64,000 nucleotides of DNA from Pseudomonadota bacterium (GCA_021795795.1 JAJYPA010000004.1:1-64000), one strand, 5' to 3'. Shown: positions 49,299-59,417, counted from the first letter of the stretch. Numbers and translations are program-made. Notes: generated by a model from the letters alone, not told the origin.

Positions 49299-51920
49299 TC
49301 ACAAAGCGGTGTCCGTCTCTGTCGTTGGTTCATCGACTGCGGGGCTGAGTTCGGCCAGCGGCATCTCCTGTGCGAATAACGGCCCCTGAACCCAGGAAAT
49401 ACCAGCCGCCCGCACGGCAGAGAGTTGTTCGGCTGTTTCAATTTCCTGCGCAATGATGGTGACGGACAACGCTCGCGCGAGACCCAGCAGGCTGTCGATA
49501 AACGCGCGATCCCTGGCGATCTGGCTGCGATTGGTTAGCCAATCGGCATTGATCTTCACATAATCAACGGTGTGACGACGCAGGTGCTGGAAAACCCAGT
49601 GGCCCGGTGTTGTCTGGTCAATCGCGAATTTGAAGTCAAAACCGTGCAGTTCCTCGATGAACCGATCGAACAGGTTCAGGTCGGCCAGCGATTCGCGCTC
49701 GTTCAACTCGAACACGAGCCGATCGCGCGCCATACCGGTGGCGTCCATCAGTCTTGCGATGTCTGGAAGGAAAGATTTCGCGTGTACGGTCCGGGGTGAA
49801 ATATTTACGAAGATCAGGCCGTTGCAATGTGTGGCGACTTGCGGGCAAATGAGTTCTGTCATCAGTTGGCGGTCGAAGGTTTCGGCTTGCCCGCGTCGCC
49901 TGACCATACCGAGAAAATCTCGAGCCATGACCCAGCAATCGCCGATATTCAGTTGTGCCAGCACTTCCATACCAACCCGTTCGAGCAGCAGGTTTTCCAG
50001 AGGTTCGACCACGGCATCCCCAATGGCGAAAATGGGTTGGAACAAAATCCGTGGCGGCTGTTCTTCGGTGAGCGCTTCGAGAATATCCTGATCCTCAAAG
50101 GGCTTATCGTGCAGATCGGCCAATGGCTCTTCGGGATTGGGGAGTGCGAACTGATTCTTGCCCGCGAGTTTGGCCCGATACATCTGTGCGTCCGCGATGG
50201 AGAACAGGCCGCGAGCCGAGTCGGTGGGGCCGATGGCGATACCGATGGACAATGAAACCCCGACCGTATGTCCATCCAGTGTTTTCATCGACAAATTTCG
50301 TATTCGGGCCAGCAGCCGGTCGGCCACCATGATGCATTCCTTCTCTTCTGCCTCGGGCAGAATGGCTGTGAACTCGTCGCCGCCATAGCGGGCAAGTGTA
50401 TCGCCCGTACGCAGGCCTTCGTTCAGGCATTCGGATACCTTACACAAAAAGGTGTCACCAAAGGTGTGGCCGAAGCTGTCGTTGATGCCCTTGAAGTCAT
50501 CGATATCAATGACAAACAAGCCGAACGAGTAGCCATGCCGCTGCGCGCGATCCATTTCATAATCCAGTAGCGACCAGAACATGCGCTGGTTATACATCTG
50601 TGTCAGCGGGTCGCGCGTGGCGTAAAACTCCAGATCCTCGGTGTGCTTTTCAATGGCGCGTACCGAACCCACCACGTTTAGCATGGTGGAGAGGATTGAC
50701 TCGATCAAGAGGCGTTCAACCTGTGACTGGTTTTGGGTGTTAGGCAGAATGAGACCAACCAGACCGTGGATGGACGGGTTGTCCATGGTGATTTCTTTGG
50801 TGCGCAGATCTAGCTGTCGGGCGTTGTCGAGGGGGGGTCTGCCGGATGGGTCGAGGCTGTGTTGCCGGGGAACAAAATCGGTGGCAACCTGCCCCAGCGT
50901 TTCCCCTACGATTCGCTGGACGCGCTGGCTCATGGTTGCGGCGACCGTTTCATTAATGGCATCGAACCAGAACAACTCCACATTGGCGGGCCGATCGCCG
51001 ACCGCAAAGGCGGTGAATACGCCATGCACGGTTTGTACGGTGTTGATTTCCTTGAGCAGGTCGCGCACGTAGCGTCGCCAGTCGCGCACGACATCCGAGG
51101 TAATGACAAACCGCTCGAGCAGGCGGATTTCGAACTCAAGCAAATCCCGATCTACTGCCAGATGACGTACCTTATCAGTCAGGCCATCAACTTCGATCAG
51201 CACGTCATCCAGTTCGGAAAAGCCGGTCTTTGCGTCGCTGAAGCGCATTTGAGCCAAGTCTTCTACCCGCTCCAGACGGCTGATGGTGTTCTTGAGTCTG
51301 GCGATTGAGCGGCCCATGCGTCGCCCGAGCAATAGAGCGATCATCAGGGCGGCCAGCAGGGGGATTGGCATGATAATCAGCAGCTTGTTGACGAGCTCGT
51401 CATGTGCCTTAGATGTAACTTGAGCGACTGATTGCGTGATCGAAAGTACACCCAGCACATTGCCCACCTTGGCGTTGGTGTGGCACCTTATGCACTGCGC
51501 TTCGGCGATCAGGGGGCGGTCATACCGAATCGTCCCATCGTGCATTTGTGTCTGGGTTTTGCCTGTGGCAAAGGCAGATAGCACCAGGGCGTCTGCATCG
51601 GGCTGTTCAATCGGGCCAAAGAGCGTGATCACCTTGCTGCCGCGGTATAGTTCGATGCGGGTACTAGAATCGTTGCCTTGTGCGCGGATGGTTTTGAGAA
51701 ATTCGTCGAGTTGCGCGCGGGACCAGCCCTGTCGCATGATCTGATACATCGCATTGAAGGTGCCGTCGGCCAGCGAAGCCGACATATCAACGGCAGATTG
51801 ACGCACCGTGCGTTCGAAAACACCGGTGGTGGCCCAATACATGGCGACGGCGACCAGAACGGAAACCGCCAAGGCTGCGCCCACGATCAGCAGCCGAATT
51901 GAACGTAACCATCGTCCCAT
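49299..51920 (-). CDS. haem-sensor GGDEF protein with degenerate EAL domain
   Basis: An 873-residue membrane protein. The first helix (9-30) and second helix (about 180-200) flank a periplasmic DUF3365-like domain with a haem-c motif C143-I-R-C146-H147. A HAMP-like linker and a long helical/GAF-like middle follow, then a GGDEF domain with intact LARYGGDEFTAIL. The C-terminal EAL-type domain lacks the motif (EPLENLLLER) and the DDFG loop (FAIDQTTPGHW), so c-di-GMP hydrolysis is unlikely. It would make c-di-GMP in response to redox or gas. It is monocistronic. Confidence 0.88.
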   Translation of the reverse strand: MGRWLRSIRLLIVGAALAVSVLVAVAMYWATTGVFERTVRQSAVDMSASLADGTFNAMYQIMRQGWSRAQLDEFLKTIRAQGNDSSTRIELYRGSKVITLFGPIEQPDADALVLSAFATGKTQTQMHDGTIRYDRPLIAEAQCIRCHTNAKVGNVLGVLSITQSVAQVTSKAHDELVNKLLIIMPIPLLAALMIALLLGRRMGRSIARLKNTISRLERVEDLAQMRFSDAKTGFSELDDVLIEVDGLTDKVRHLAVDRDLLEFEIRLLERFVITSDVVRDWRRYVRDLLKEINTVQTVHGVFTAFAVGDRPANVELFWFDAINETVAATMSQRVQRIVGETLGQVATDFVPRQHSLDPSGRPPLDNARQLDLRTKEITMDNPSIHGLVGLILPNTQNQSQVERLLIESILSTMLNVVGSVRAIEKHTEDLEFYATRDPLTQMYNQRMFWSLLDYEMDRAQRHGYSFGLFVIDIDDFKGINDSFGHTFGDTFLCKVSECLNEGLRTGDTLARYGGDEFTAILPEAEEKECIMVADRLLARIRNLSMKTLDGHTVGVSLSIGIAIGPTDSARGLFSIADAQMYRAKLAGKNQFALPNPEEPLADLHDKPFEDQDILEALTEEQPPRILFQPIFAIGDAVVEPLENLLLERVGMEVLAQLNIGDCWVMARDFLGMVRRRGQAETFDRQLMTELICPQVATHCNGLIFVNISPRTVHAKSFLPDIARLMDATGMARDRLVFELNERESLADLNLFDRFIEELHGFDFKFAIDQTTPGHWVFQHLRRHTVDYVKINADWLTNRSQIARDRAFIDSLLGLARALSVTIIAQEIETAEQLSAVRAAGISWVQGPLFAQEMPLAELSPAVDEPTTETDTAL

Positions 51921-51950
51921 TGATTTCGATTTCCTAAAAAGCTTTGAGCT

Positions 51951-52262
51951 GAGGAACCTCTGATTGAATCCCTCGTGAGCCGAGTTGCTGATCCAAAAGC
52001 CGCAAAACGAGGCAGAGGCCGCAGGTCGTAGTTCACGCTACGATGCCAAGGCCGATAACGAAGTCTTGCGGCCCATGTTGGATGGATAAGGGGCGGCAAC
52101 CCGCATGGGACGGGCTTTTGAGGGTGATTCGCTGTGTTGCGCCGCTCACGAATGGAATAACCATTAACGCGAAGCTGGCGCAAGCCCGTTTCGCGCCGCG
52201 CCTTGCGACTCATCCCTCAAAAGGCCGTCTCGGCCACGAAGGATTCAATCAGAGGTTCCCTA
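51951..52262. mobile_element. MITE-like repeat, family 2, copy 2 (about 312 bp)
   Basis: Inverted copy of the element at 40106-40380. The right end is AGAGGTTCCCTA (to 52262); the left end has lost the first TAGG bases (starts GAGGAACCTCTG). Compared with copy 1 it has about 50 extra bases containing ACGCGAAGCTGGCGCAAG and lacks about 20 bases near the other end. It lies just upstream of the GGDEF protein gene, in its promoter region. The remaining bases 52263-52397 show no feature. Confidence 0.85.
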
Positions 52263-52397
52263 GACTTTGTCGTACGATTCGGGTCGTCCGATACAGTGTG
52301 GCTGTCCAGTGCCACAATGAAATACTAATGCAATAAGCCAGCCTAAACGAAAACGATTTTTGCGTGGAATCAGACTTTCTGTGGGGCTATTAAAAAA

Positions 52398-53090
52398 TCA
52401 AGATGTTCCTAACTTGTTGCTGGTGGGCGCATCAGGTGCTGCCGTGTCGGCGGTCGGGTTGTCGCTTTCTTCCGTGTGTTCGGGGGGGTATGGCAGGCCG
52501 CCTGAGCCAAACCATTCGTCCAGAATGGCGCGGGCTTGGGGAACCCCGCTGCCACGCAAGCCGGAAAAGGGCAGCCAATGAACCGTTGCAAGAGAAGCAT
52601 CCTTCTTGAGGGCGAAGATGGTTTTGCTTATTTCGTTCTGACTGAGCTTGTCGGCCTTGTTCAGCAGGCACAGAACCGGCAGTTGACGATCCTGGGCGTA
52701 TTCGATCATCTGGCGGTCGGTTTCCTTGAGTGGGTGACGAATGTCCATGATGATCACGACACCGGCCAGTGACTGGCGTTCAGCAAAATAGGCGGCCAGG
52801 GCCTCACCCCAGCGTCGCCGCATCGCTTCGGGGACCTTCGCGTAACCGTAGCCGGGTAAGTCCACCAGTCGGCGGCTTTCGTCACGCAAGCCGAACAGGT
52901 TGATCAGCTGGGTTCGCCCAGGCGTGCGGGAGGTTCGTGCCAGAGCTTTTTGCCCGACCAGCGCGTTCAGCACGGTTGATTTTCCGGCGTTCGAACGTCC
53001 GGCAAAAGCCACCTCGGCGCCAAAATCGGCGGTCAGTTCCTTAGGCGACGGGGCGCTTTTGATAAAATAAGCGGTTCTAAAATCCATCAT
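52398..53090 (-). CDS. engB: ribosome-biogenesis GTP-binding protein EngB (YihA/YsxC)
   Basis: A GTPase for 50S maturation. From ATG 53090 (MMDFRTAYFIKSAPSPKELT) it is 230 residues; GGAG lies nine bases upstream, and the longer frame to 53126 starts at a TTG. G1 GRSNAGKST, switch I SRTPGRTQLINLF, G3 DLPGYGYAK and G4 LNKADK are all present. The C-terminal 30 residues (PYPPEHTEESDNPTADTAAP) are acidic and disordered. It is divergent from cytochrome c4, a common arrangement. Confidence 0.95.
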   Translation of the reverse strand: MMDFRTAYFIKSAPSPKELTADFGAEVAFAGRSNAGKSTVLNALVGQKALARTSRTPGRTQLINLFGLRDESRRLVDLPGYGYAKVPEAMRRRWGEALAAYFAERQSLAGVVIIMDIRHPLKETDRQMIEYAQDRQLPVLCLLNKADKLSQNEISKTIFALKKDASLATVHWLPFSGLRGSGVPQARAILDEWFGSGGLPYPPEHTEESDNPTADTAAPDAPTSNKLGTS

Positions 53091-53383
53091 CACATCGGGC
53101 TCCAGACCATGATAGCGCCGCTGCAAAAGTGTCGTGCGGCGCGCTTTGCGGTATAAAAACCGCGTCTTATGGGGTATTGATCAATCCGAATCACGCCACG
53201 GGCTTATCGCTGCTAAACTGCGAAGGTTTCAGTGGGCAAGGTCACTATTGGGTGGCATTGTTTCACAGATTGGGTCGAGGCGTGCGCCGCGACGAATTAG
53301 CCGTCCAAAGGGTCGGTGTGTGTTCGGGTTCCGATGCCTTGAGGCCGGATATTTTTGCGAATTGATTTTAGAGCAGGTGCCCC

Positions 53384-54049
53384 ATGAGTCGATCAGGTTT
53401 AAGTTCATCACGTTTGCCCCTCGTGGCGCTTTTGTTTCGCCGTGCCGCATGGCCCTTTGTTCTGGGTGTCGGCATTGCAGTGACGGGAAGCTCGTCGGCC
53501 CTCGCCGGAGGCGATGTGGCAGCCGGTCTTCAGGCCAGCAAAACTTGCGCCGCCTGCCATGGCGCCGATGGTAACAGCATGGTGCCCACATTCCCCTCCA
53601 TCGCGGGGCAGCCGGCGGGGTACCTGGCCGAACAATTGCGCGCCTTCCGTGACGGCAAGCGTGTCAATGCCTTGATGAGCCTGCAGGCCAAGGACCTGAC
53701 GGATCAACAAATCGAAGATCTGGGGGCCTATTTCGCCGCGCAGAAGCGGGTGGTGAAAGCGGCATCGACAGAAGATTCCATTCCCGGCGCACATTTGTGG
53801 AAGTTTGGCGGTCATTCCAATACCGTGGCGGCTTGTGCGGCTTGCCATGGTCCGAAGGGGCAGGGCAATCAGCCTGCAGGATTTCCCGCGTTGCGAGGGT
53901 TGACGCCGCAATACATCACAGAATCATTGATGGCGTATCGCAAAGATGAGCGCAAGACTGAACATGCCGACATCATGGTCAGTATTGCCAGCAAGCTGAG
54001 CGACGATGACATTAAAGATGTGGCTCAACATATCGCTACTTTCCACTAA
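53384..54049 (+). CDS. cytochrome c4, dihaem
   Basis: A 221-residue periplasmic electron carrier. A signal region (about 1-41, ending ALAGGD) is followed by two homologous cytochrome domains: C55-A-A-C58-H59 and C151-A-A-C154-H155. Methionine ligands lie in VNALMSLQ and HADIMVSI. Cytochrome c4 usually feeds cbb3 oxidase. It is divergent from engB and precedes the ResB-CcsA pair that would attach its haems. Confidence 0.95.
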   Translation: MSRSGLSSSRLPLVALLFRRAAWPFVLGVGIAVTGSSSALAGGDVAAGLQASKTCAACHGADGNSMVPTFPSIAGQPAGYLAEQLRAFRDGKRVNALMSLQAKDLTDQQIEDLGAYFAAQKRVVKAASTEDSIPGAHLWKFGGHSNTVAACAACHGPKGQGNQPAGFPALRGLTPQYITESLMAYRKDERKTEHADIMVSIASKLSDDDIKDVAQHIATFH

Positions 54050-54256
54050 TTTTTTTGCTGGGTTGTATGCCGGGCCGCTCCTGCCAGTGCCCCCGCAGCC
54101 CGGATGCATGTTTTTTTGAATATCCGATGATAGTGCTCGGGAACTTGTGCCCCAATAACCACTCGAAAAAATCCCATTAGATATCCTGAGATATCCTGCT
54201 CCCGATTGGGGCAACCAAGACCTACGATTACTTACCACATTTTGTAAAGGCTGCGC

Positions 54257-56359
54257 ATGTCCGATATTTCCCAATCAGCCGAACTGAACACGCCGAAATC
54301 GGCAAGTACCCAGCCGGGTGCCGTACAAGCGCGTTCGCATGGTGTAACCAAACGCCTCCTGTTGTGGCTTACATCAATGAACCTGGCGGTCACGCTTCTG
54401 GTGATTCTGGCGATTGCTTCGGTGATCGGCACGGTACTCAAGCAGAACGAATCCTTCAACAGTTATCTCGATGTGTTTGGACCGTTCTGGTTTGCGGTAT
54501 TCCGTAACCTGTCTCTTTACGATGTCTATTCAGCGACCTGGTTTGTCGCCATCCTGCTGTTTTTGGTGGCCTCCACATCCTCATGCGTGGCACGCAACGC
54601 GCCGGCGTTCCTGCGTGACATCCGCAGCTTTCGCCTCAATGCCCAGGAAAAGTCGCTTCGTGCCTTCGCGCATAAGGCGGACATGAAATCGACAGCCAAG
54701 CCCGAGTCACTGGTTGCGCCCATCCAGGCGCTTCTTGAGCGGGCAGGCTTCAAGAGCCGTGTGAAAACCCAGCCGCACGAGATTCTGATTTCCGGGCGCA
54801 AAGGAGGGCTAAACCGGATCGGCTATGTGTTGACCCATTTGGGTATCATCGTGATTCTGCTCGGCGGCCTGCTCGACAGCAAAATGCAGCTCAAGCTCAT
54901 GGATGTGCTGGGGATGGTCAAGGTGGAAACCGCCAATATTCCCGTCAGCGAAGTCCCGGCTGCCAGCAAGATTCAGGTCGGTGGTTTGCAGGCGTTTCGT
55001 GGCACGGTGAACATCCCCGAACATAAATGGGGTGATGTGGTCTTTATCGGTTTGAAGGACGGGTACGTTGTTCAGAATCTGCCCTTTAAGATATTCGTGA
55101 ACAAATTTGTCATCGAGCATTACGACACCGGCATGCCCAAATCGTATATGTCGAATGTGACCTTGACCAACAAGGAAACGGGGCAGGAGATCACCAAGAC
55201 GATTGAGGTCAATCATCCTCTGCACTATATGGGATACAACATTTTCCAATCGAGCTTTGGCGATGGCGGTACGAAATTGAACATGGAAGCCTGGCAACTG
55301 TCAGGCAAGGCCGGTGTGGCGCAACCCATCGATTCGGCCGTTTTCGACAAGAAACGCTTCGATTTCAATGGTCAGAGCTATCAGCTCGAATTTACCGATT
55401 TTCGGTTGTACAACATCAATCCGGTCACTAATAAGAATGGTGTCGTTCAGCAGAAAAACTATGGTCCTTCGGTGACCTTCAAACTGCGTAATGCAGCGGG
55501 CGAGGCCATCGAGTACCAGAATTACTTACTACCCATTGATTTAAACGGGCATCCGTATTTCCTGAGTGGCGTGACGCGTAGCATCGGCGGTCAGCAGCAG
55601 TTTCTCTACATTCCCGCAGACCAGAAGGGCTCGATTGATACGTTCATGGCCTTTTTGTCGATGCTTTCGGATCAGGCAAGGGTGCAGCAGATTGCCGCCC
55701 AGCTGATTGGTGACGTAAGTTCATCCACAGGGGGCAAGGGGGGCATGACCAACGAGAACCTGACACAATCAGCCAGTGCCTCGATCGCAGAATTGGTGCA
55801 TATCTTCGTGCAGCAGGGCTTCGGCGCAATGAAGACCAAGATCGAATCGGCCCTGGCACAGCGAAACCTGAGCCCGGAGGCCAGCAAAAAGGCCGAGCAG
55901 GCGTCCATCAGTGTGGTTCGATCTGTACTTGAGCGCGCCTTTTTAGAAACCCTGGCTGCGCAGGATGGCAAGCGGGAATTTACCGATCAGGATGCCAAGT
56001 TCTTCGATGATGCGATGGATGCCATCTCGGCCTTGCCCGCCTATGGTTCGCCGATTTTCGTGCAACCCAAGAGCTTTGAGCAGATTCAGTCCACCGGGCT
56101 TGAAGTTTCGCGTGCGCCGGGTGCCATTTGGGTTACCATCGGCTCGGTCATGCTCGTGATTGGGATTTTCATGAATTTCTACATCCACTATCGTAGGCAG
56201 TGGATCTTGCTCAAACCTGAAGGCGAGGGCACACGCATCCTGCTCGCAGGGTCTGATATTCGTAAAAACATTGATTTCGACAAGGATTTTGCGGTGTTCC
56301 GGAATGAACTTATGGCCGCCACGGAGTCGAAGTCTTCAGAGAGAGAAAATCCGGCCTAG
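54257..56359 (+). CDS. resB: cytochrome c biogenesis protein ResB (Ccs1)
   Basis: A 700-residue membrane protein of System II cytochrome c maturation, which with CcsA brings haem across the membrane and joins it to CxxCH. Three N-terminal helices (MNLAVTLLVILAIASVIGTV, WFVAILLFLVASTSSCVA, VLTHLGIIVILLGGLLDSKM) precede a large periplasmic domain, and one helix closes it (WVTIGSVMLVIGIFMNFYI). The family pattern FWFAVFRNLSLYDVYSATWF is clear. It is followed 73 bases later by ccsA. Confidence 0.95.
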   Translation: MSDISQSAELNTPKSASTQPGAVQARSHGVTKRLLLWLTSMNLAVTLLVILAIASVIGTVLKQNESFNSYLDVFGPFWFAVFRNLSLYDVYSATWFVAILLFLVASTSSCVARNAPAFLRDIRSFRLNAQEKSLRAFAHKADMKSTAKPESLVAPIQALLERAGFKSRVKTQPHEILISGRKGGLNRIGYVLTHLGIIVILLGGLLDSKMQLKLMDVLGMVKVETANIPVSEVPAASKIQVGGLQAFRGTVNIPEHKWGDVVFIGLKDGYVVQNLPFKIFVNKFVIEHYDTGMPKSYMSNVTLTNKETGQEITKTIEVNHPLHYMGYNIFQSSFGDGGTKLNMEAWQLSGKAGVAQPIDSAVFDKKRFDFNGQSYQLEFTDFRLYNINPVTNKNGVVQQKNYGPSVTFKLRNAAGEAIEYQNYLLPIDLNGHPYFLSGVTRSIGGQQQFLYIPADQKGSIDTFMAFLSMLSDQARVQQIAAQLIGDVSSSTGGKGGMTNENLTQSASASIAELVHIFVQQGFGAMKTKIESALAQRNLSPEASKKAEQASISVVRSVLERAFLETLAAQDGKREFTDQDAKFFDDAMDAISALPAYGSPIFVQPKSFEQIQSTGLEVSRAPGAIWVTIGSVMLVIGIFMNFYIHYRRQWILLKPEGEGTRILLAGSDIRKNIDFDKDFAVFRNELMAATESKSSERENPA

Positions 56360-56432
56360 CACGATGCCACCACGCCGGTTGAATCAGTAGCCATGAGGCT
56401 CGAACCATTGCCGATTTGAGGAGTTACCTGAA

Positions 56433-57650
56433 ATGTCTGTGCCTAAAGAACAGATGATGCCGATGCTTGATGTGTCGATGACGTCTTCGCGTGGATCGGC
56501 CCGCCGCATCGGGGTGATCGATATTCTCTACACCCTGATTGCGCTGGCCGCCGCGACCTATTTTTATTTTCAATACCGTACCTACCTCTGGGGCCCCCAG
56601 ATCGGCATGCTGTTCGGTTTTGCCGCCGCCGTCGGTTTTATCGGCTGGCTCTGGCCAGCTACGCGCTGGCTCGTGGGCGTAGTCGCCGCCGCCGCCCTGT
56701 TTACGATGTATCAGTACGGACTCTACGCGCCGGGAGGCGAGGCAGTAGGCCGCCTCAGACTCCACGAGATTCAGGAAGGGCATTTCTTCCTGAAATTCTT
56801 CCTGTCCAGTCCAGCTGCGACCATGTGGATGGTGACTCTGTTCGCCCTGGCCATGCCGACCTATTTCTTCGGCATGTGGCGTCGCTCCGTCTTTGCTGAA
56901 AAAGTGGGCAGTGCCCTGGTCTGGAGCGGGATCGCACTGGGCTTCATTGGCTTTTTCGCCCGCTGGCGCGAATCGTATCTGATCAACTTCGATTACGGCC
57001 ACATTCCGGTCAGCAACCTCTACGAAGTGTTCATCGTCTTCAGCGTATTCACCTCCCTGCTCTATCTGTACTACGAACGTCGGTACATGACACGGGCACT
57101 AGGCGGGTTCGTGATGATGGTGGTCACCGCCGCGCTTGCCTTCCTGATGTGGTACCAGTTCGCACAGGGTGCCAATACGATTGAGCCCTTGGTCCCGGCG
57201 CTAAAGAGCTGGTGGATGAAGATTCATGTGCCTGCCAACTTCATCGGCTACGGCAGCTTTGCCATCTCTGCCATGGTGGGTGTTGCCTACCTGATCAAGG
57301 AGAAAACGGGGGGTGACGGCGCCAATGACCGCCTGCCTTCGCTTGAGGTAATGGATGACATCATGTACAAGTCGATCGCGCTTGGCTTCGCCTTCTTCAC
57401 CATTGCGACCATTCTGGGGGCCATGTGGGCAGCGGAGGCTTGGGGCGGCTACTGGAGCTGGGATCCGAAGGAGACTTGGGCTCTGATCGTCTGGCTGAAT
57501 TACGCGGCTTGGTTGCACCTGCGCTTGAGTAAGGGCTGGCGTGGTACCGCGATGGCTTGGTGGTCAGTCGGTGGGTTGTTGGTCACGACCTTCGCTTTCC
57601 TTGGTGTGAATATGTTCCTTTCCGGCCTGCATTCCTACGGTAAGCTGTGA
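56433..57650 (+). CDS. ccsA: cytochrome c biogenesis protein CcsA (CcsB/ResC)
   Basis: A 405-residue multi-helix membrane protein, partner of ResB. The haem-handling motif GGYWSWDPKETWALIVWLNY (near residue 330) is intact, with conserved histidines in MKIHVPANFIGYGSFAISA and AAWLHLRLSKGWRG. About eight or more helices are visible. GAGGAGTTACCTGAA precedes the ATG. A hairpin terminator follows at 57688. Together with ResB it indicates System II (not CcmA-H) maturation of the cytochromes in this window. Confidence 0.95.
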   Translation: MSVPKEQMMPMLDVSMTSSRGSARRIGVIDILYTLIALAAATYFYFQYRTYLWGPQIGMLFGFAAAVGFIGWLWPATRWLVGVVAAAALFTMYQYGLYAPGGEAVGRLRLHEIQEGHFFLKFFLSSPAATMWMVTLFALAMPTYFFGMWRRSVFAEKVGSALVWSGIALGFIGFFARWRESYLINFDYGHIPVSNLYEVFIVFSVFTSLLYLYYERRYMTRALGGFVMMVVTAALAFLMWYQFAQGANTIEPLVPALKSWWMKIHVPANFIGYGSFAISAMVGVAYLIKEKTGGDGANDRLPSLEVMDDIMYKSIALGFAFFTIATILGAMWAAEAWGGYWSWDPKETWALIVWLNYAAWLHLRLSKGWRGTAMAWWSVGGLLVTTFAFLGVNMFLSGLHSYGKL

Positions 57651-57687
57651 ACCGGTAATATCGGTCTAGATACCTGCCATTACGAAT

Positions 57688-57712
57688 AAACCCCGCGACA
57701 GCGGGGTTTATT
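57688..57712 (+). terminator. rho-independent terminator after ccsA
   Basis: Stem AAACCCCGC (57688-57696) and GCGGGGTTT (57701-57709), loop GACA, followed by ATTTAT. It ends the resB-ccsA transcript. Confidence 0.85.
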
Positions 57713-57833
57713 TATGCAGAAGGACGAACGCAGGCTCAATATACGTGTCTATGCCGTACAATAATTTTGTGAACCGACGACTGCGAACATGGGTATCGGG
57801 CGTGTTCAACTTATGTGTAAAGAGGAGTGAGCT

Positions 57834-58532
57834 ATGTCGTTTTTCTTCCGATTGGGTGCTCTGCATTGGCAGCGTTGGGTCGGGCTTGGTTTGTTGGCAG
57901 CCTTGCTGGCATCTCCCGTGGTGTATGCAGCACCCAAGATCGCTCCTTCTCCCGAAATCATCTTGAAGGAAAATGTGAACTACCGCGTTGTGATTACTGA
58001 TGAGACACCGCCCTCCGATGGCAGGATTCTCGTGCAGGAAATGTTCTGGTATGGCTGTCCTCATTGCTTTCATCTTGAACCTGTGCTGGATGAATGGCGC
58101 AAGACATTGCCCGCCTATGTGGATTTCGAGCCCTATGCCGTGCCGCTGACCCCCGGCTGGGTGCCACTGACCAAAGCCTTTTATACAGCGAAGTTCATGG
58201 GCGTGCTGCCCAAGACTCATGTGTCGGTATTCACCGATATCCACGTCAAGAACCTTCGGCCGGTCACACGTGAGCAGATCGCCGACATGTATGCCGATCT
58301 GGGGGTAAATCGCGATCAGTTCCTGCAAATGTACGATTCCTTCGGGGTGGATAATGCCGTGCGTCAAGCGGGTGTCGTCGCTCAGGACGCGGGGGTGACC
58401 GGTGTGCCGGCCATACTGGTGAACGGCAAGTACCTGGTCACCGGTGATATGGCAGGGAGCAACGAGGCCATGCTGCCGATAGTCGATGCGCTGATCGCAA
58501 AGATTGAAGCGCAGAGAAAGGCCAAATCGTGA
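57834..58532 (+). CDS. dsbA: periplasmic thiol:disulfide oxidoreductase DsbA
   Basis: A 232-residue exported protein. The signal (LGLLAALLASPVVYAA) is followed by the thioredoxin-like domain with active site C75-P-H-C78 (MFWYGCPHCFHLEPVL) and the cis-proline region VTGVPAILVNGKYL. It introduces disulfides into secreted proteins, including apocytochromes. GAGGAGTGAGCT precedes the ATG. It follows the ResB-CcsA pair and is 27 bases before the endonuclease-fold gene. Confidence 0.95.
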   Translation: MSFFFRLGALHWQRWVGLGLLAALLASPVVYAAPKIAPSPEIILKENVNYRVVITDETPPSDGRILVQEMFWYGCPHCFHLEPVLDEWRKTLPAYVDFEPYAVPLTPGWVPLTKAFYTAKFMGVLPKTHVSVFTDIHVKNLRPVTREQIADMYADLGVNRDQFLQMYDSFGVDNAVRQAGVVAQDAGVTGVPAILVNGKYLVTGDMAGSNEAMLPIVDALIAKIEAQRKAKS

Positions 58533-58559
58533 TGCAGTGGGCGCACAGGGAGGGTGTCG

Positions 58560-59417
58560 ATGCCTGAGTCCCGCAGCACGGCCATGCCCACAGGTGGTCA
58601 TTTCACCTCGCAATGTACTGCGCCGACTGCAGAGCGTGAACCGCGTCCGTTGCGGCTTTTGTCCTACAATATCCAGGCGGGAATCGGCACCCGCAACTTC
58701 CGGGATTATCTGCTCAATGGCTGGAAGCATGTGCTGCCGTTCCCGCAGCGGATGCAGAATCTCGATCACATCGCCCAGTTGCTCAGTCAGTTTGACCTTA
58801 TTGGATTGCAGGAAGCTGATGGCGGCTCATTGCGCAGCCACTTTCTGAATCAGATCGAATATCTGGCCATGCGCTCGAACATGCCGTTCTGGGCAACGCG
58901 CATCAATCGTGATCTGGGGCACTGGGGGCAGCACGCGCTCGGTATGCTTTCGCGCATCGAGCCTTATCATATCGAGCGTTATGCCCTGCCCGGACGGATA
59001 CCTGGCCGTGGCGTCGTTCTGGCAGATTTCAGCTGGTATGGTCAGCAGTTGCGCGTACAGGTCAGTCATCTGTCCTTGAGTGATCGAGCCCGCCGGGCAC
59101 AGCTGGATCGCCTGATTGCCCGCTGCCGGGAATTTGAGGGTGTCAATCTCGTGATGGCCGATTTCAACTGCACGCCCTCAAACAGCGATCTGCAACGGCT
59201 GTGCGCCGAGGCGGGGCTCAAACTGCCATTTTCTCCGCCTTTGACCTATCCCAGCTGGGGACCCAAACGCGCGATCGATCACATTCTGGTTTCGCAGGAT
59301 ATCGAGATTGAATCGGTGGATGCACTCACCTACGGAGTGTCGGATCACGCGCCTCTGGCGATGCAGATCAAACTGCCGACCGAGTCCGAACCCTATTTAT
59401 CGTCGAAGGCCTCCTGA
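58560..59417 (+). CDS. endonuclease/exonuclease/phosphatase-fold protein
   Basis: A 285-residue protein of the EEP superfamily (DNase I-like). ATG 58560 follows GGAGG by six bases; the GTG at 58554 is too close to it. Metal and catalytic residues: LLSYNIQAGIG, GLQEADGG (Glu), VSHLSLSDRARRAQLDRL, LVMADFNCTPSNSD (D, N) and SDHAPLAM (D, H). The region before residue 30 is not conserved. It lacks a signal peptide. Members act on DNA, phosphodiesters or lipids; the substrate is unknown. It is between dsbA and the frameshifted diguanylate cyclase gene. Confidence 0.88.
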   Translation: MPESRSTAMPTGGHFTSQCTAPTAEREPRPLRLLSYNIQAGIGTRNFRDYLLNGWKHVLPFPQRMQNLDHIAQLLSQFDLIGLQEADGGSLRSHFLNQIEYLAMRSNMPFWATRINRDLGHWGQHALGMLSRIEPYHIERYALPGRIPGRGVVLADFSWYGQQLRVQVSHLSLSDRARRAQLDRLIARCREFEGVNLVMADFNCTPSNSDLQRLCAEAGLKLPFSPPLTYPSWGPKRAIDHILVSQDIEIESVDALTYGVSDHAPLAMQIKLPTESEPYLSSKAS

